From Campylobacter peloridis LMG 23910 (GTDB lineage: Bacteria > Campylobacterota > Campylobacteria > Campylobacterales > Campylobacteraceae), in assembly GCF_000816785.1 (NCBI RefSeq), contig NZ_CP007766.1, forward strand, positions 1,647,370 through 1,711,369: a DNA stretch of 64,000 nucleotides. Reading direction: 5' to 3'. The notes under the pieces are model-generated. The model was not told the DNA's origin. It made no database searches and saw nothing but the letters and a program-made list of their open reading frames with translations. The first letter of the stretch is position 1. Each line of letters starts with the position of its first letter. Made by a program: the position numbers and the translations under genes. Positions 1 through 8,533 of the stretch are shown here, piece by piece.

Positions 1-315
1 CGCATAGAAAAATTAGCATTTAGTGCTATAGAAAAATTTAAAAAACTAAAATATACCAATATACATGTAAAATTTGATGATGGACAAAATGGTTGGAAAA
101 ACTACGCTCCTTATGATAGAATTTTGCTTTCTGCTTATACAGAACATATTCCAAATGTTTTATTCGATCAACTAGAAAATAATGGAATTTTAGTTGCACC
201 TTTACTCATAGGTAACCAACAATTCATTACTAAATTTACTAAAAAAGACAACGAAATTATCAAAGAAATTCTAGAAGAATGCCTTTTTGTGCCTATCAAA
301 GATGGCAAAGAATAA
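1..315 (+). CDS. pcm: Protein-L-isoaspartate O-methyltransferase, C-terminal part (5' truncated by window edge)
   Basis: The reading frame is already open at base 1 and ends at TAA 313-315, leaving 104 residues of the C-terminal half. The visible stretch FDDGQNGWKNYAPYDRILL followed by ILVAPLLIGNQQFITKF matches the end of the SAM-dependent PCM fold: the loop after the G-D-G-like turn, the strand with PYDRI, then the late strand with the VAP motif. The family repairs isoaspartyl residues in damaged cytosolic proteins. The SAM-binding N-terminal part lies outside the window. A 95-base gap separates it from the next gene, which has its own promoter. Identification rests on these C-terminal motifs only. 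Confidence 0.75.
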   Translation, partial: RIEKLAFSAIEKFKKLKYTNIHVKFDDGQNGWKNYAPYDRILLSAYTEHIPNVLFDQLENNGILVAPLLIGNQQFITKFTKKDNEIIKEILEECLFVPIKDGKE

Positions 316-382
316 TCTTTAAAAAATTAATTTTAATAAAATTATTTTTAAATATATAAGCTTAATATATAAAAACATATCT

Positions 383-388
383 TATAAT
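383..388 (+). promoter_or_regulatory. -10 box for the carbonic anhydrase-like gene
   Basis: A perfect TATAAT lies 23 bases before the start codon in the intergenic gap, with a good Shine-Dalgarno (AAAGGAG, 399-405) just ahead of the ATG at 411. Campylobacter promoters typically show only a clear -10, so the lack of a -35 is expected. It suggests independent transcription from pcm. Confidence 0.5.
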
Positions 389-410
389 TATCTCCAATAA
401 AGGAGATAAA

Positions 411-1148
411 ATGAAAATCAAAATTTTAGCTTTTAGTGTTTTATTTACTAGTGCTCTTTTTGCTTACGAACAAATGCCACAAAATGCTACACATGGAGTA
501 GTCGATAAAGATAAATGGGTTAATTTAGATAAAAATTGGGTATATTGTGAAAGCGGAATGAATCAAGCTCCTATTAATTTTAGTACAAAAAATTCAACTA
601 AAAAACCTCATTCTCTTAGTTTTTCATATGCTAATAATTCTTTTGGTTTTATCAACGATGGATATACTATAAAAATGCATTTTGGCAGTAATGAAAGCAG
701 TATATTGTTTGATGAAGTTGTTTATGATTTATCTCATTTTCATTTTCACAGTCCTTCTAAAATTTCTATAAACAATCAATCTTATCCTTTAGAAATTCAT
801 TTTTCACATGTAAGCAAAAAAGGTGATATAGTAGTAGTTGTGTTATTTATACAAGAGGGTAAAGAAAATGCTTTTATCAAAAAAACTATTCGAGCTTTTC
901 CTAAAAAAGAAGGCGATAAACTTTATGTTCAAGGCTTAAATGCAAATGAACTTTTACCAAATAATACAAATGTGTTTTATATTTTTAAGCATAAACTAAA
1001 TAAACCTTGTAGTAAAAAAATCACTTGGATAGTCCTTAAAGAAAAAACACAAGCTTCTAAAGAGCAAATTCAAGCCATAAAAGCTTTAATGGGTAAGGGA
1101 GATAATCTTAAAATTCAAAATATACAAAAAGTAGATTTTAGCGACTGA
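411..1148 (+). CDS. cah: Periplasmic alpha-carbonic anhydrase homologue with altered active site
   Basis: 245 residues; signal peptide 1-18 (ALFA before YEQ). The alpha-CA fold is clear: GMNQAPINF near residue 50, zinc histidines in HFHFHSPS (His111, His113) and LEIHFSH (His130), ITWIVLKE near 204-211, and a Cys46/Cys200 pair fitting the usual bacterial disulfide. Active members hydrate CO2 to bicarbonate in the periplasm. By hand alignment to human CA II, key second-shell residues are changed: His64 is Tyr85, Glu106 is Lys117, His107 is Ile118, and the Thr199-Thr200 pair is Leu196-Asn197. The zinc site is kept but normal turnover is doubtful, so it may be a weak enzyme or a CA-related binding protein. 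Strong Shine-Dalgarno; monocistronic, closed by a hairpin at 1138-1169. Family certain, activity uncertain. Confidence 0.88.
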   Translation: MKIKILAFSVLFTSALFAYEQMPQNATHGVVDKDKWVNLDKNWVYCESGMNQAPINFSTKNSTKKPHSLSFSYANNSFGFINDGYTIKMHFGSNESSILFDEVVYDLSHFHFHSPSKISINNQSYPLEIHFSHVSKKGDIVVVVLFIQEGKENAFIKKTIRAFPKKEGDKLYVQGLNANELLPNNTNVFYIFKHKLNKPCSKKITWIVLKEKTQASKEQIQAIKALMGKGDNLKIQNIQKVDFSD

Positions 1149-1169
1149 GTTTGATTATTTAGTCGCTAA
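1138..1169. terminator. Hairpin between convergent genes
   Basis: TTAGCGACT (1138-1146) pairs with AGTCGCTAA (1161-1169), a 9-bp perfect stem around a 14-base loop. It overlaps the stop codon of the carbonic anhydrase homologue and the end of the convergent gene. It probably terminates in both directions, although the T-run is poor. Confidence 0.5.
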
Positions 1170-1791
1170 TTAAATTTTTAATTTGATTAAGATTTGCTTT
1201 AAAAATTTTAAAATTCAATTCACAACTTATTTTTAAATCTGCAAAAAAAGGATTTTTCAAACTAGCTATGAGTAAAAAATCATCTTTTTGCAATACATTT
1301 TGAGTAGAGAATTCTTTTTCCTTGAGTTTTTGAAAGATATTTTTACAAGGATTAATATCTTGTTTTAATTTTTTACTATAAAGCAAGATTCCGCAAAAAA
1401 AATTGCCCAATTCATCCTTAAAGCAAACATCATATAAGGTAAAATCCTTAAAAGCAAAAGTGTTTTGTGATTTATAATCTTTAATAGAAAAATCAAAAGC
1501 AATTTGTTTAAATTCTTCTTCTTTAAATCCTTCTTTACTAAAACTAGCATTATTTTGTTTTAGAAATTCTTCACACATTTTAAAAATCAATTCTTTGCGT
1601 CCCCACATGAGTTTTTTTCCTAAAATTCTAAAAAACAAAACTCCTGCTAAAACACTACCAAATAAAGCTATAATCAAGTCTTTACTAAATTGAAATATTA
1701 AAAAAAAGATAATCAAAGCCTCTGCAAATGCTAAAATTTGCAAAGCTTTGAGTCTTTTGTTTAAAGCTTGTCTTATGGCTTCAAAGTCCAT
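1159..1791 (-). CDS. Conserved hypothetical membrane protein downstream of typA
   Basis: 210 residues, function not recognised. A short N-terminal helix (1-16) is followed by two hydrophobic segments at about 17-34 and 38-57 (FAEALIIFFLIF; LIIALFGSVLAGVLFF), then a roughly 150-residue Lys/Phe-rich soluble region with alternating strands. This suggests a cytosolic domain anchored by a membrane hairpin; the layout is like DUF3137-type proteins, but that is a guess. Its ATG overlaps the typA stop codon (TAATG), so it is translationally coupled to typA and most likely cotranscribed. From memory the same pair occurs in C. jejuni (Cj0038c-Cj0039c). Confidence 0.7.
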   Translation of the reverse strand: MDFEAIRQALNKRLKALQILAFAEALIIFFLIFQFSKDLIIALFGSVLAGVLFFRILGKKLMWGRKELIFKMCEEFLKQNNASFSKEGFKEEEFKQIAFDFSIKDYKSQNTFAFKDFTLYDVCFKDELGNFFCGILLYSKKLKQDINPCKNIFQKLKEKEFSTQNVLQKDDFLLIASLKNPFFADLKISCELNFKIFKANLNQIKNLISD

Positions 1792-3599
1792 TAAGATTTT
1801 GCCTTTTCCATTCTTTTTCTTTGAGTAGGATCTAAATATCTTTTTCTAACTCTAATATTTTGCGGAGTAACTTCTACTAATTCATCTTCTTCTATCCACT
1901 CTAGCGCTCTTTCAAGGCTTAATTTTCTAGGCGGAACAAGCTTTATAGCATCATCACTTCCACTAGCTCTAACATTGGTTAAATTTTTTCCTTTTATAGG
2001 ATTTACATCAAGATCATTTGGGCGTGAGTGTTCGCCTATTATCATACCTGTATAAACTTTAGTTTGAGGCTCTATAAACAATACTCCTCTATCTTGTAAA
2101 TTAAATAAAGAATAGCCTAAAGCTACGCCATTTTCCATAGAGATTAAAGCTCCATTGTTTCTTTTTTCTACTGATCCGCTAAATGGACGAAATTCTAAAA
2201 AGCTATGATTCATAACTCCTTCACCTTTAGTATCTGTTAAAAATTGAGATCTAAAGCCTATAAGCCCGCGCGCTGGAATTTCAAACTCTAATCTTGTTTG
2301 GCCATCTCCTGTTGGTGCCATAGTCTTCATCTCAGCTTTTCTTTTGCCAAGCTTTTCTATAACAGCACCGCTAAATTCTTCAGGAACATCTATTACTAAG
2401 TGTTCAAATGGCTCAGTCTTAATCCCATCTTCTATTTTTACTATAACCTCAGGTCTTCCTAAACAAAATTCAAAACCTTCTCTACGCATATTTTCAGCTA
2501 AAATGGTTATTTGAAGTTCGCCTCTTCCGCTTACTTTGAATTTACCTTCGCCTGTGCTTTCATACTTCATAGCGATATTTGTTTTCATCTCAGCTTCTAA
2601 GCGTTCTGCTATTTTATTTGAAGTTACATGCTTGCCTTCTGTTCCTGCTAAAGGGCCATCATTTACCGCAAAAACTATACTTAAAGTAGGTTCTTCTATA
2701 TGTAAAGGATCAAGTGGCAAGATATTATTTGGATCGCACACGCTATCTCCCACATCTAAAGCTTCAAAACCTGCTATTGCTACTATATCACCACAATATG
2801 CTTCATCTATATCCATTTTTTCTAAGCCCATAAAGCCTATAAGTTTTGAAATTCTACCATTTACTTTACTTCCATCAGCTTTTGCTAAAGTTACATTTTC
2901 ATTTTTCTTTACTTTACCATTAAAAATTCTTGCTATTCCTATCTTACCCACAAAATTATCATAACCTAAGGTAAAAACTTGAAGTTGCAAAGGATTATCA
3001 ATACTTCCACTTGGTGCTGGAACTCTTTCTAATATAGTTTCAAACAAAGGCTCCATATTATCACTATCATCTTCTAAATTTAATTTAGCATAGCCATTTT
3101 TAGCTGCTGCATATACTACAGCAAAATCTAACTGTTCATCATTTGCTTCTAAAGCCACAAAAAGATCAAAAATTTCATTAATTACGCGTTCTGGATCTGC
3201 GGCTGGTTTGTCTATTTTATTTACCACTACTATAGGCTTAAGTCCTAATGATAAAGCTTTTTTTACAACAAATTTAGTTTGAGGCATAACACCTTCTTGT
3301 GCATCAACTAAAAGCAAAACTCCATCTACCATCTTTAGTACACGCTCAACTTCTCCACCAAAATCAGCGTGGCCTGGAGTGTCTATAATATTTATTTTTG
3401 TGCCTTTATAATTAATAGCGGTATTTTTTGAAAGTATAGTAATGCCTCTTTCTTTTTCTATATCATTACTATCCATAACGCGTTCTGAAATTTGTTCTCT
3501 ATCACTAAAAGTTCCTGATTGTTTTAAAAGTTCATCTACCATAGTAGTTTTACCATGATCAACATGGGCTATAACAGCTATATTTCTAATGTTTTCCAA
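1791..3599 (-). CDS. typA: Ribosome-associated GTPase TypA/BipA
   Basis: Translational GTPase of about 602 residues, the usual length. It begins with [20 protein letters not shown] (G1), ERGITI (G2), [11 protein letters not shown] (G3) and VVNKIDKP (G4), followed by EF-Tu domain II, EF-G-like domains III and V and the TypA-specific C-terminal domain ([36 protein letters not shown] region). It binds 70S ribosomes and supports growth under stress and ribosome assembly. The start is chosen at TTG 3599: GGAG lies six bases upstream and the protein then begins [16 protein letters not shown] four codons upstream (3611) is also open but overlaps the Shine-Dalgarno. Its stop overlaps the next gene. 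Confidence 0.95.
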   Translation of the reverse strand: MENIRNIAVIAHVDHGKTTMVDELLKQSGTFSDREQISERVMDSNDIEKERGITILSKNTAINYKGTKINIIDTPGHADFGGEVERVLKMVDGVLLLVDAQEGVMPQTKFVVKKALSLGLKPIVVVNKIDKPAADPERVINEIFDLFVALEANDEQLDFAVVYAAAKNGYAKLNLEDDSDNMEPLFETILERVPAPSGSIDNPLQLQVFTLGYDNFVGKIGIARIFNGKVKKNENVTLAKADGSKVNGRISKLIGFMGLEKMDIDEAYCGDIVAIAGFEALDVGDSVCDPNNILPLDPLHIEEPTLSIVFAVNDGPLAGTEGKHVTSNKIAERLEAEMKTNIAMKYESTGEGKFKVSGRGELQITILAENMRREGFEFCLGRPEVIVKIEDGIKTEPFEHLVIDVPEEFSGAVIEKLGKRKAEMKTMAPTGDGQTRLEFEIPARGLIGFRSQFLTDTKGEGVMNHSFLEFRPFSGSVEKRNNGALISMENGVALGYSLFNLQDRGVLFIEPQTKVYTGMIIGEHSRPNDLDVNPIKGKNLTNVRASGSDDAIKLVPPRKLSLERALEWIEEDELVEVTPQNIRVRKRYLDPTQRKRMEKAKS

Positions 3600-3670
3600 A
3601 GTATTCTCCAAAGCTAAATTTAAAATCTAAGATTATATAAAAATAATGCTTAAAATACTAATATTAAATT

Positions 3671-3689
3671 TTGGAACACTTGTTGCTTT
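3671..3689 (+). promoter_or_regulatory. Sigma-54 (RpoN) -24/-12 promoter for the fliK cluster
   Basis: TTGGAACACTTGTTGCTTT has the invariant GG (3673-3674) and GC (3685-3686) exactly ten bases apart and fits the Campylobacter RpoN consensus TTGGAACA-N4-TTGCTT almost perfectly. Transcription should start near 3698, placing the AAGGAG Shine-Dalgarno at 3712-3717 in a short leader before ATG 3724. The promoter lies inside the longer open frame starting at 3646, which argues against that start. RpoN with FlgSR drives hook and basal body genes. Confidence 0.85.
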
Positions 3690-3723
3690 AACTTTTGCAG
3701 TTATTATTTTTAAGGAGAAAAAT

Positions 3724-4062
3724 ATGTCAAACTTAAATTCACAAATTTTAAACACTAACTTAGAAAAACAAGGAACATCGGTTTTAAATAGTCAGTATTT
3801 TATGGAACTTTTAAAATATTTAGAAGTTAGCAAATCAGAAGAAAAAGAAGAATTAAATTATGCCAAATTATCAGGTGCTATTAGTGAAATTTTAGACAAT
3901 GCTCATAATGAAAATGCTATTTTAAATGCTAAAAATATAGAAGAGCTATTAGTTATTTTTAAAAATTTCAACCTATCTCATGAAAATTTAAAAGTTGATT
4001 GTGCTATGCAATTGCAAAATTTATTTCCAAATTTGGCAAAAAACAACTTTATTATAGGATAA
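3724..4062 (+). CDS. Small flagellar-cluster protein sharing a domain with FliK (Cj0040-like)
   Basis: 112 residues from ATG 3724. This start follows AAGGAG by six bases and lies just behind a sigma-54 promoter; the frame extends upstream to 3646, but that would place the promoter inside the gene. No signal peptide or membrane segment remains. The C-terminal region (KNIEELLVIFK...LQNLFPNL, residues 70-104) aligns without gaps with FliK residues 139-173 encoded next door (16 of 35 identical by hand count), and the preceding FM-LL-LEV pattern also matches. It is probably a paralogous fragment of the FliK N-terminal domain. Four bases separate it from fliK, so the two are coexpressed. A role in hook-length control or FliK handling is inference; no function is known to me. 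Confidence 0.8.
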   Translation: MSNLNSQILNTNLEKQGTSVLNSQYFMELLKYLEVSKSEEKEELNYAKLSGAISEILDNAHNENAILNAKNIEELLVIFKNFNLSHENLKVDCAMQLQNLFPNLAKNNFIIG

Positions 4063-4065
4063 AAT

Positions 4066-5832
4066 ATGTCAAATATCCAAACAAGTGAGGCTTTAAATTT
4101 ATTAAGCCTTGCTCCAAAAAACGAAAATACAACAAAAAAAGAACCAGAAGAGAGTAAAAGTGATGGAGAAGAGTTTTTAAATTCTTTATTACAAGCTATT
4201 GATGAAAAAGATGGAAGTTTACCAAAAGATTTTAAAGCCCCTCAAAAAGAAAATACAAATTTAGAACAATTAGAACAAGAAAGCAAATTAACAATTAGCG
4301 ATAAAATGCTTGATGAAAAAGATGCTTTAAAGCTTTTTGAAGGTGCTAATTTTATGCAAATACTTAGTTTATTAGAAGTTTTGCAAAGCGATAGTAAAGA
4401 TATCAAACTAAACAAACTTGTAAAAGACAATATAACACTTTTAAATATTGAAAAAAACTTAAATAAATTAAAAAGTGTAAAAAATATCAATGAGCTTTTA
4501 AGTATTGCTAAAGAGTTAGGGTTAAATATCAAAAATATCAAATTCGAACAAATAAAAGATTTAAAATCATCTTTTCCAAATTTAGATAAAAAAGGATTTT
4601 TTGATATACCAAAACAAAGCAACACTAATGTATTTCAAGATCTTATTAACCAAAAAATATCTAATGTATTAAAAGAAGAAGGTGAAAATTTAAAACCAAA
4701 AAATTCAACCAAAACTAAAGATAATCAAACATCGTTATTATCTTCTGCTTTGAAAAATATAGAATTACCAACTAAAAAAGACAAAAAAATAGAACAAGTA
4801 AATACCACTATTCAAGAACAAAAATTAGATATTAAAGATAAAAAAATAGAAAAAATTCAAATTTTAGAAACAAAATCTAAAGATATACAAAGTGAAAAAC
4901 TACCTTTACAAGATGTAAAAACTAATTTTTCTCAAGAATTAAAACCAGAGCAAAATCAGCATTTTTCTACTTCTAAAAAAGATGCTAAAAAGCTAAATGA
5001 TATAGAAATTATTAATTTAACACAAAATAACCAACAAAAAAATATAAAATCTAAAGAAAAAATAGAACCAAAAACAACAATATATAACAATGATAAATTA
5101 AATCCAAAAGAAGAAAATTTCACAAATAAAATAAATTCTGTTTTAGAAAATTCAAAAGATTTTAAAAACAATACCATAGAAACTAAAAATCAAAATATAC
5201 AAAATACTACAAATAATTTTCAAGAAACAAAAGTAAATTATGATAATTTGTTTAATCAAGATAAAAATATAAAATTGGAAAAAACTACACAAAATACAAA
5301 TATTTTTTCTGATATCTTTAAAAATGCAACAAAAGAAACTACCCATGAAAAAGAAAACTCTCCGCAAGAGAATTTAAATTCATTTGTAAGAGATTTAAAC
5401 AGAGTGTCTAATGATTTTATCAAAAATCAAAATATTCCTACAAAAGAAACATTTAATGATTTTGCACAAGAATTTAAAGAAAAATTAGAAAGCTATAAAG
5501 CTCCTATTACAAGATTTAGTATTACATTAAATCCTCATAATCTTGGAGAAGTTGAAGTTACTTTAGTTCAAAGAGGCTCGAATTTAAATATTAGTTTTAA
5601 TTCTAATCAAAATACGCTTAATCTTTTCATACAACATCAAGCTGAATTTAAAAATGCTCTTGTAAATATGGGATTTACGAATTTAGAAATGAATTTTACT
5701 AATCAAGAAAGAAAAGAACAAAACAACCAGCAAAAACAAAAACAAAGTAATTCAAAAGAAGAAAAGGTGAATTTTGAAAAAGAAATTCAAGAAAAACCAA
5801 GCTTGGAAATGGTTTTGGCAAAGTATTTCTAA
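4066..5832 (+). CDS. fliK: Flagellar hook-length control protein FliK
   Basis: 588 residues, rich in Lys/Asn/Gln/Glu. Three parts: a structured N-terminal segment (about 75-185, with KNINELLSIAKELGLN and SSFPNLDKKGFF) shared with the small upstream protein; a long low-complexity linker (about 190-475); and the C-terminal Flg_hook domain (about 480-560: FSITLNPHNLGEVEVTLVQR, then NTLNLFIQHQAEFKNALVNMGF). FliK is a secreted ruler: when the hook reaches its final length the C-terminal domain contacts FlhB and switches export from hook to filament subunits. The low-complexity middle fits the extended ruler. It is in an operon with the upstream gene, while flgD downstream has its own sigma-54 promoter. 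A poly-Gln/Lys tail follows the domain. Confidence 0.92.
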   Translation: MSNIQTSEALNLLSLAPKNENTTKKEPEESKSDGEEFLNSLLQAIDEKDGSLPKDFKAPQKENTNLEQLEQESKLTISDKMLDEKDALKLFEGANFMQILSLLEVLQSDSKDIKLNKLVKDNITLLNIEKNLNKLKSVKNINELLSIAKELGLNIKNIKFEQIKDLKSSFPNLDKKGFFDIPKQSNTNVFQDLINQKISNVLKEEGENLKPKNSTKTKDNQTSLLSSALKNIELPTKKDKKIEQVNTTIQEQKLDIKDKKIEKIQILETKSKDIQSEKLPLQDVKTNFSQELKPEQNQHFSTSKKDAKKLNDIEIINLTQNNQQKNIKSKEKIEPKTTIYNNDKLNPKEENFTNKINSVLENSKDFKNNTIETKNQNIQNTTNNFQETKVNYDNLFNQDKNIKLEKTTQNTNIFSDIFKNATKETTHEKENSPQENLNSFVRDLNRVSNDFIKNQNIPTKETFNDFAQEFKEKLESYKAPITRFSITLNPHNLGEVEVTLVQRGSNLNISFNSNQNTLNLFIQHQAEFKNALVNMGFTNLEMNFTNQERKEQNNQQKQKQSNSKEEKVNFEKEIQEKPSLEMVLAKYF

Positions 5833-5851
5833 ATGGAATATTTTTTGCTTT
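5833..5851 (+). promoter_or_regulatory. Sigma-54 (RpoN) promoter for flgDE
   Basis: ATGGAATATTTTTTGCTTT carries GG (5835-5836) and GC (5847-5848) ten bases apart with the TTGCTTT right half intact; the left half is ATGGAATA instead of TTGGAACA. It sits directly after the fliK stop. Transcription would begin near 5860, giving a short leader with AAAAGG before flgD at 5883. Confidence 0.75.
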
Positions 5852-5882
5852 AAATTTTAAAAATATATAAAAAAGGATTTTT

Positions 5883-6884
5883 ATGTCAAATATTAACACA
5901 AACTTACAAGGTCCTTTATCTCTTAACACAAGAGATATAAAGAATACAAAGGATGGTTCAAATATTGAGCAAAAAAATGATGGTTTAGTTAGCAATCCAA
6001 AAGCAGAACTTGATAAAGATGCGTTTTTGAAACTTCTTTTAATAGAACTACAACATCAAGATCCAACCGATCCTATGGATACTGAAAAAATGCTCACACA
6101 AACCGCACAGCTTTCAGCACTTGAAATGCAAGATAATACTAATAAAACTATGACACAACTAGTAAATGCTATGACAAAACTACAAAATTCAATCGCAGCA
6201 AGTACTGGTATGAGTGCATTAGCTGCTGTTGGAAAACTTGCAACGGTTAAAGATAATTACCTTATAGTAGCAGATGATGATATACAATTTCAAATTAATA
6301 TGTATTTACCAAAAGAACCTCAAAAAGGCAAGAAAACAGATATTAAAACAGATGATTTTGAACTTAAGAAAAATGGTGAAGATAAGCTTGATATAACAGG
6401 TAAGGTAGATAAAGAAGTAGCAAAACCTGGAGAAACTATACATATAAAATTAAAAGATGACAAAGGTCAAGAAGAAACTGTTCAAGCAGTAGTTGGAGAA
6501 GATCAAAGCTTTAAAATTTTAGGACACAAACCAAATCTTGATATCAAAACAGCTAAAATTGATTCAGCTTATAAATCAGATAGCGAACCTGTTGTATTTA
6601 CTATATACAACGAAGCAGGAGATCCTGTAAGAACTATGAGTGTTAAAGATATGAGTGCAGGTATGAAACAAATAGTTTGGGATAGAACAGATGATAGCGG
6701 AAATCCTGTTCCATCTGGAAAATACTATGTTAGAGCAAGTTATACAGGTGAAGATGGAAATAAGGTCAATTCAACCTATGGTGCTTATCCTATTACTGGG
6801 GTTAAATTTGAAGATGGTGAAGCCTTAGTTGGTATGGGCGGAAGCTGGGTTAAATGGGAAGATATTAAAGAAATAACAGGATAA
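5883..6884 (+). CDS. flgD: Flagellar hook assembly scaffold (hook cap) protein FlgD, with inserted domain
   Basis: 333 residues, against roughly 230 in enteric FlgD. The N-terminal export/cap region includes DAFLKLLLIELQHQDPTDPM and QTAQLSALEMQ (45-83). The C-terminal FlgD Ig/FnIII-like region includes VFTIYNEAGDPVRTMSV, a DxTDDSGNPVPSGKYYVRAS segment (about 267-286), and ends ITGVKFEDGEALVGMGG. Between them, at about 159-230, is an extra block that resembles a segment of FlgE encoded next door (see findings). FlgD caps the growing hook and allows FlgE to assemble. Preceded by AAAAGG and a sigma-54 promoter; five bases from flgE, so cotranscribed. Confidence 0.93.
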   Translation: MSNINTNLQGPLSLNTRDIKNTKDGSNIEQKNDGLVSNPKAELDKDAFLKLLLIELQHQDPTDPMDTEKMLTQTAQLSALEMQDNTNKTMTQLVNAMTKLQNSIAASTGMSALAAVGKLATVKDNYLIVADDDIQFQINMYLPKEPQKGKKTDIKTDDFELKKNGEDKLDITGKVDKEVAKPGETIHIKLKDDKGQEETVQAVVGEDQSFKILGHKPNLDIKTAKIDSAYKSDSEPVVFTIYNEAGDPVRTMSVKDMSAGMKQIVWDRTDDSGNPVPSGKYYVRASYTGEDGNKVNSTYGAYPITGVKFEDGEALVGMGGSWVKWEDIKEITG

Positions 6885-6888
6885 AACT

Positions 6889-8514
6889 ATGTTTACAGCA
6901 TTTTATAATGGAGTTAATGGGGTAAAATCTCAAAGCTATGGTATTGATAACACTGCGCACAATATAAGTAATGTCAATACAGTTGGTTTTAAATACTCTG
7001 ATGTAGCTTTTAAAGATGTATTTTATAGCACCATTACAACACAATCATATAACAAGGGCCAAAGTGGTTATGGTAGTGTAGCAGGTGCAACTAATGATAT
7101 TTTCGAGCAAGGACCTTTAGTATCAACTGATAATGAATTTGATGTAGCCATAAACGGAAAAGGATTCTTTGGTGTAAGTAATGGCAATGGAGTGTATTAT
7201 ACTAGAAATGGTGCATTTAGGCCTGATGCAAATGGAAATTTAGTTGATGCAAATGGAAACTATGTGCTTGGAACGATGAATCCATCATTGCAGCAAATTC
7301 AGCTAAGCGAAAGAGTTTCTAATATGTTTGGTCAGCAACTTGGGCAAAAAGTTACTACAGCATGGAGCGGAACTCCAGGAGAGAATTTTCAAATAGGAGG
7401 AGTAAATAATCAAGGTATTATCTCTGTTCCTAAAAATATGTATTTACCACCTCAACCAACACAAAATATCACTTGGAGTGGAAATTTAGACACTAGCACC
7501 AAAACAGAAGCTGTAAATGTAGATGTTGATGCTTCTAAATTTGAATTTATTAAAAATGAAGATGGTAGTGTAAAAATCTCAGGAAGCGTAAAAGATGAAA
7601 AAATTTATGGCTTAAAACCAGGTGATATGATTTATTTTAAAATCACAGATGAAAAGGGTGCAAGTCAAACATTACAAGCTACTTTAGATGAAAATATGGC
7701 CTTTAGTATTGACAATCAAAAACTAGATAAAGTAGATTTAGAAAGTGCAAAACTAACATCATCTCATTTAAGTGTTCAAAAAGAAGTAGCAGATAGCACA
7801 GAATTATCAGCAAAATTAATCAACCCTGATGGTTCTACAAACTGGGTAAAAGTTAAACTTGATAGAGTATTGCCTCAAAATGGAAAAAATTTAGAATATA
7901 AAGCGGTAGCACAAGTTTATGATAACAATGGCAATAAAGTTGGCGGAACAACAGAAGGTTTAATAACATTTAACGAAGCAGGTGCTTTAGTTTCAAATAC
8001 TCTAACTTCAGTAGATAACAACGGCACACAAGTTCAAATCAATCTTGGATCTTATTATGATCCAAACAAACCAAATTCAGGTTATGATGGACTTCATGCT
8101 TTAAAAAATAAACAACCCTCTGTTCATACTAAAACAGATGGACTTGGAGAAGGGTTTTTAAATAATTATTCCATTAATACAGATGGGACTATCATTGCGA
8201 CATTTACAAATGGAGAGCAAATTGCTATGGCAAAACTTGCTTTGTTTAATTTTATGAATGAACAAGGCTTAGAAAAATTAGGAGAAAACCTCTATGGACA
8301 AACTGGAAATAGTGGAAACCCTACTTTTTTACAAAATAATGATGGTACTTTTAGTACAGGAATTTTTAAAGGATCTTATTTAGAGCAATCTAATGTAGAT
8401 TTATCTGTAGCTTTTACAAATTTAATCACTCTACAAAAGGCATATGATTCTAGCAGTAAAAGCATAACAACTGCTGATCAAATGATACAAAAAGCCATTA
8501 ATATGAAACGCTAA
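6889..8514 (+). CDS. flgE: Flagellar hook protein FlgE
   Basis: 541 residues. The N-terminal flagellar rod/hook motif is plain (YNGVNGVKSQSYGIDNTAHN, ISNVNTVGFKYSDV) and the C-terminal D0 helix ends LEQSNVDLSVAFTNLITLQKAYDSSSKSITTADQMIQKAI. The FlgE D2-type region (GGTTEGLITFNEAGALVS) and surface-exposed inserts fill the middle. FlgE polymerises into the hook, the universal joint outside the cell. Residues about 217-293 resemble the insert of FlgD, notably GLKPGDMIYFKITDEKG. Cotranscribed with flgD; the gene ends in a strong intrinsic terminator that overlaps its stop codon. Confidence 0.95.
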   Translation: MFTAFYNGVNGVKSQSYGIDNTAHNISNVNTVGFKYSDVAFKDVFYSTITTQSYNKGQSGYGSVAGATNDIFEQGPLVSTDNEFDVAINGKGFFGVSNGNGVYYTRNGAFRPDANGNLVDANGNYVLGTMNPSLQQIQLSERVSNMFGQQLGQKVTTAWSGTPGENFQIGGVNNQGIISVPKNMYLPPQPTQNITWSGNLDTSTKTEAVNVDVDASKFEFIKNEDGSVKISGSVKDEKIYGLKPGDMIYFKITDEKGASQTLQATLDENMAFSIDNQKLDKVDLESAKLTSSHLSVQKEVADSTELSAKLINPDGSTNWVKVKLDRVLPQNGKNLEYKAVAQVYDNNGNKVGGTTEGLITFNEAGALVSNTLTSVDNNGTQVQINLGSYYDPNKPNSGYDGLHALKNKQPSVHTKTDGLGEGFLNNYSINTDGTIIATFTNGEQIAMAKLALFNFMNEQGLEKLGENLYGQTGNSGNPTFLQNNDGTFSTGIFKGSYLEQSNVDLSVAFTNLITLQKAYDSSSKSITTADQMIQKAINMKR

Positions 8515-8533
8515 TTTACATTAGCGTTTTTTT
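8506..8533. terminator. Rho-independent terminator after flgE
   Basis: AAACGCTAAT (8506-8515), loop TTAC, ATTAGCGTTT (8520-8529), then more T residues. A 10-bp perfect stem with a T-tract on the + strand, overlapping the flgE stop and the end of the convergent gene. Confidence 0.85.

Noticed and set aside
2536..2964. 142-codon open frame antisense to typA
   Set aside because: Fully inside a highly conserved GTPase gene on the other strand; no start context and no family resemblance.
4956..5367. Hydrophobic reverse-strand frames within fliK
   Set aside because: They are the antisense of Lys/Asn-rich low-complexity codons, which read as Phe/Leu/Ile runs.
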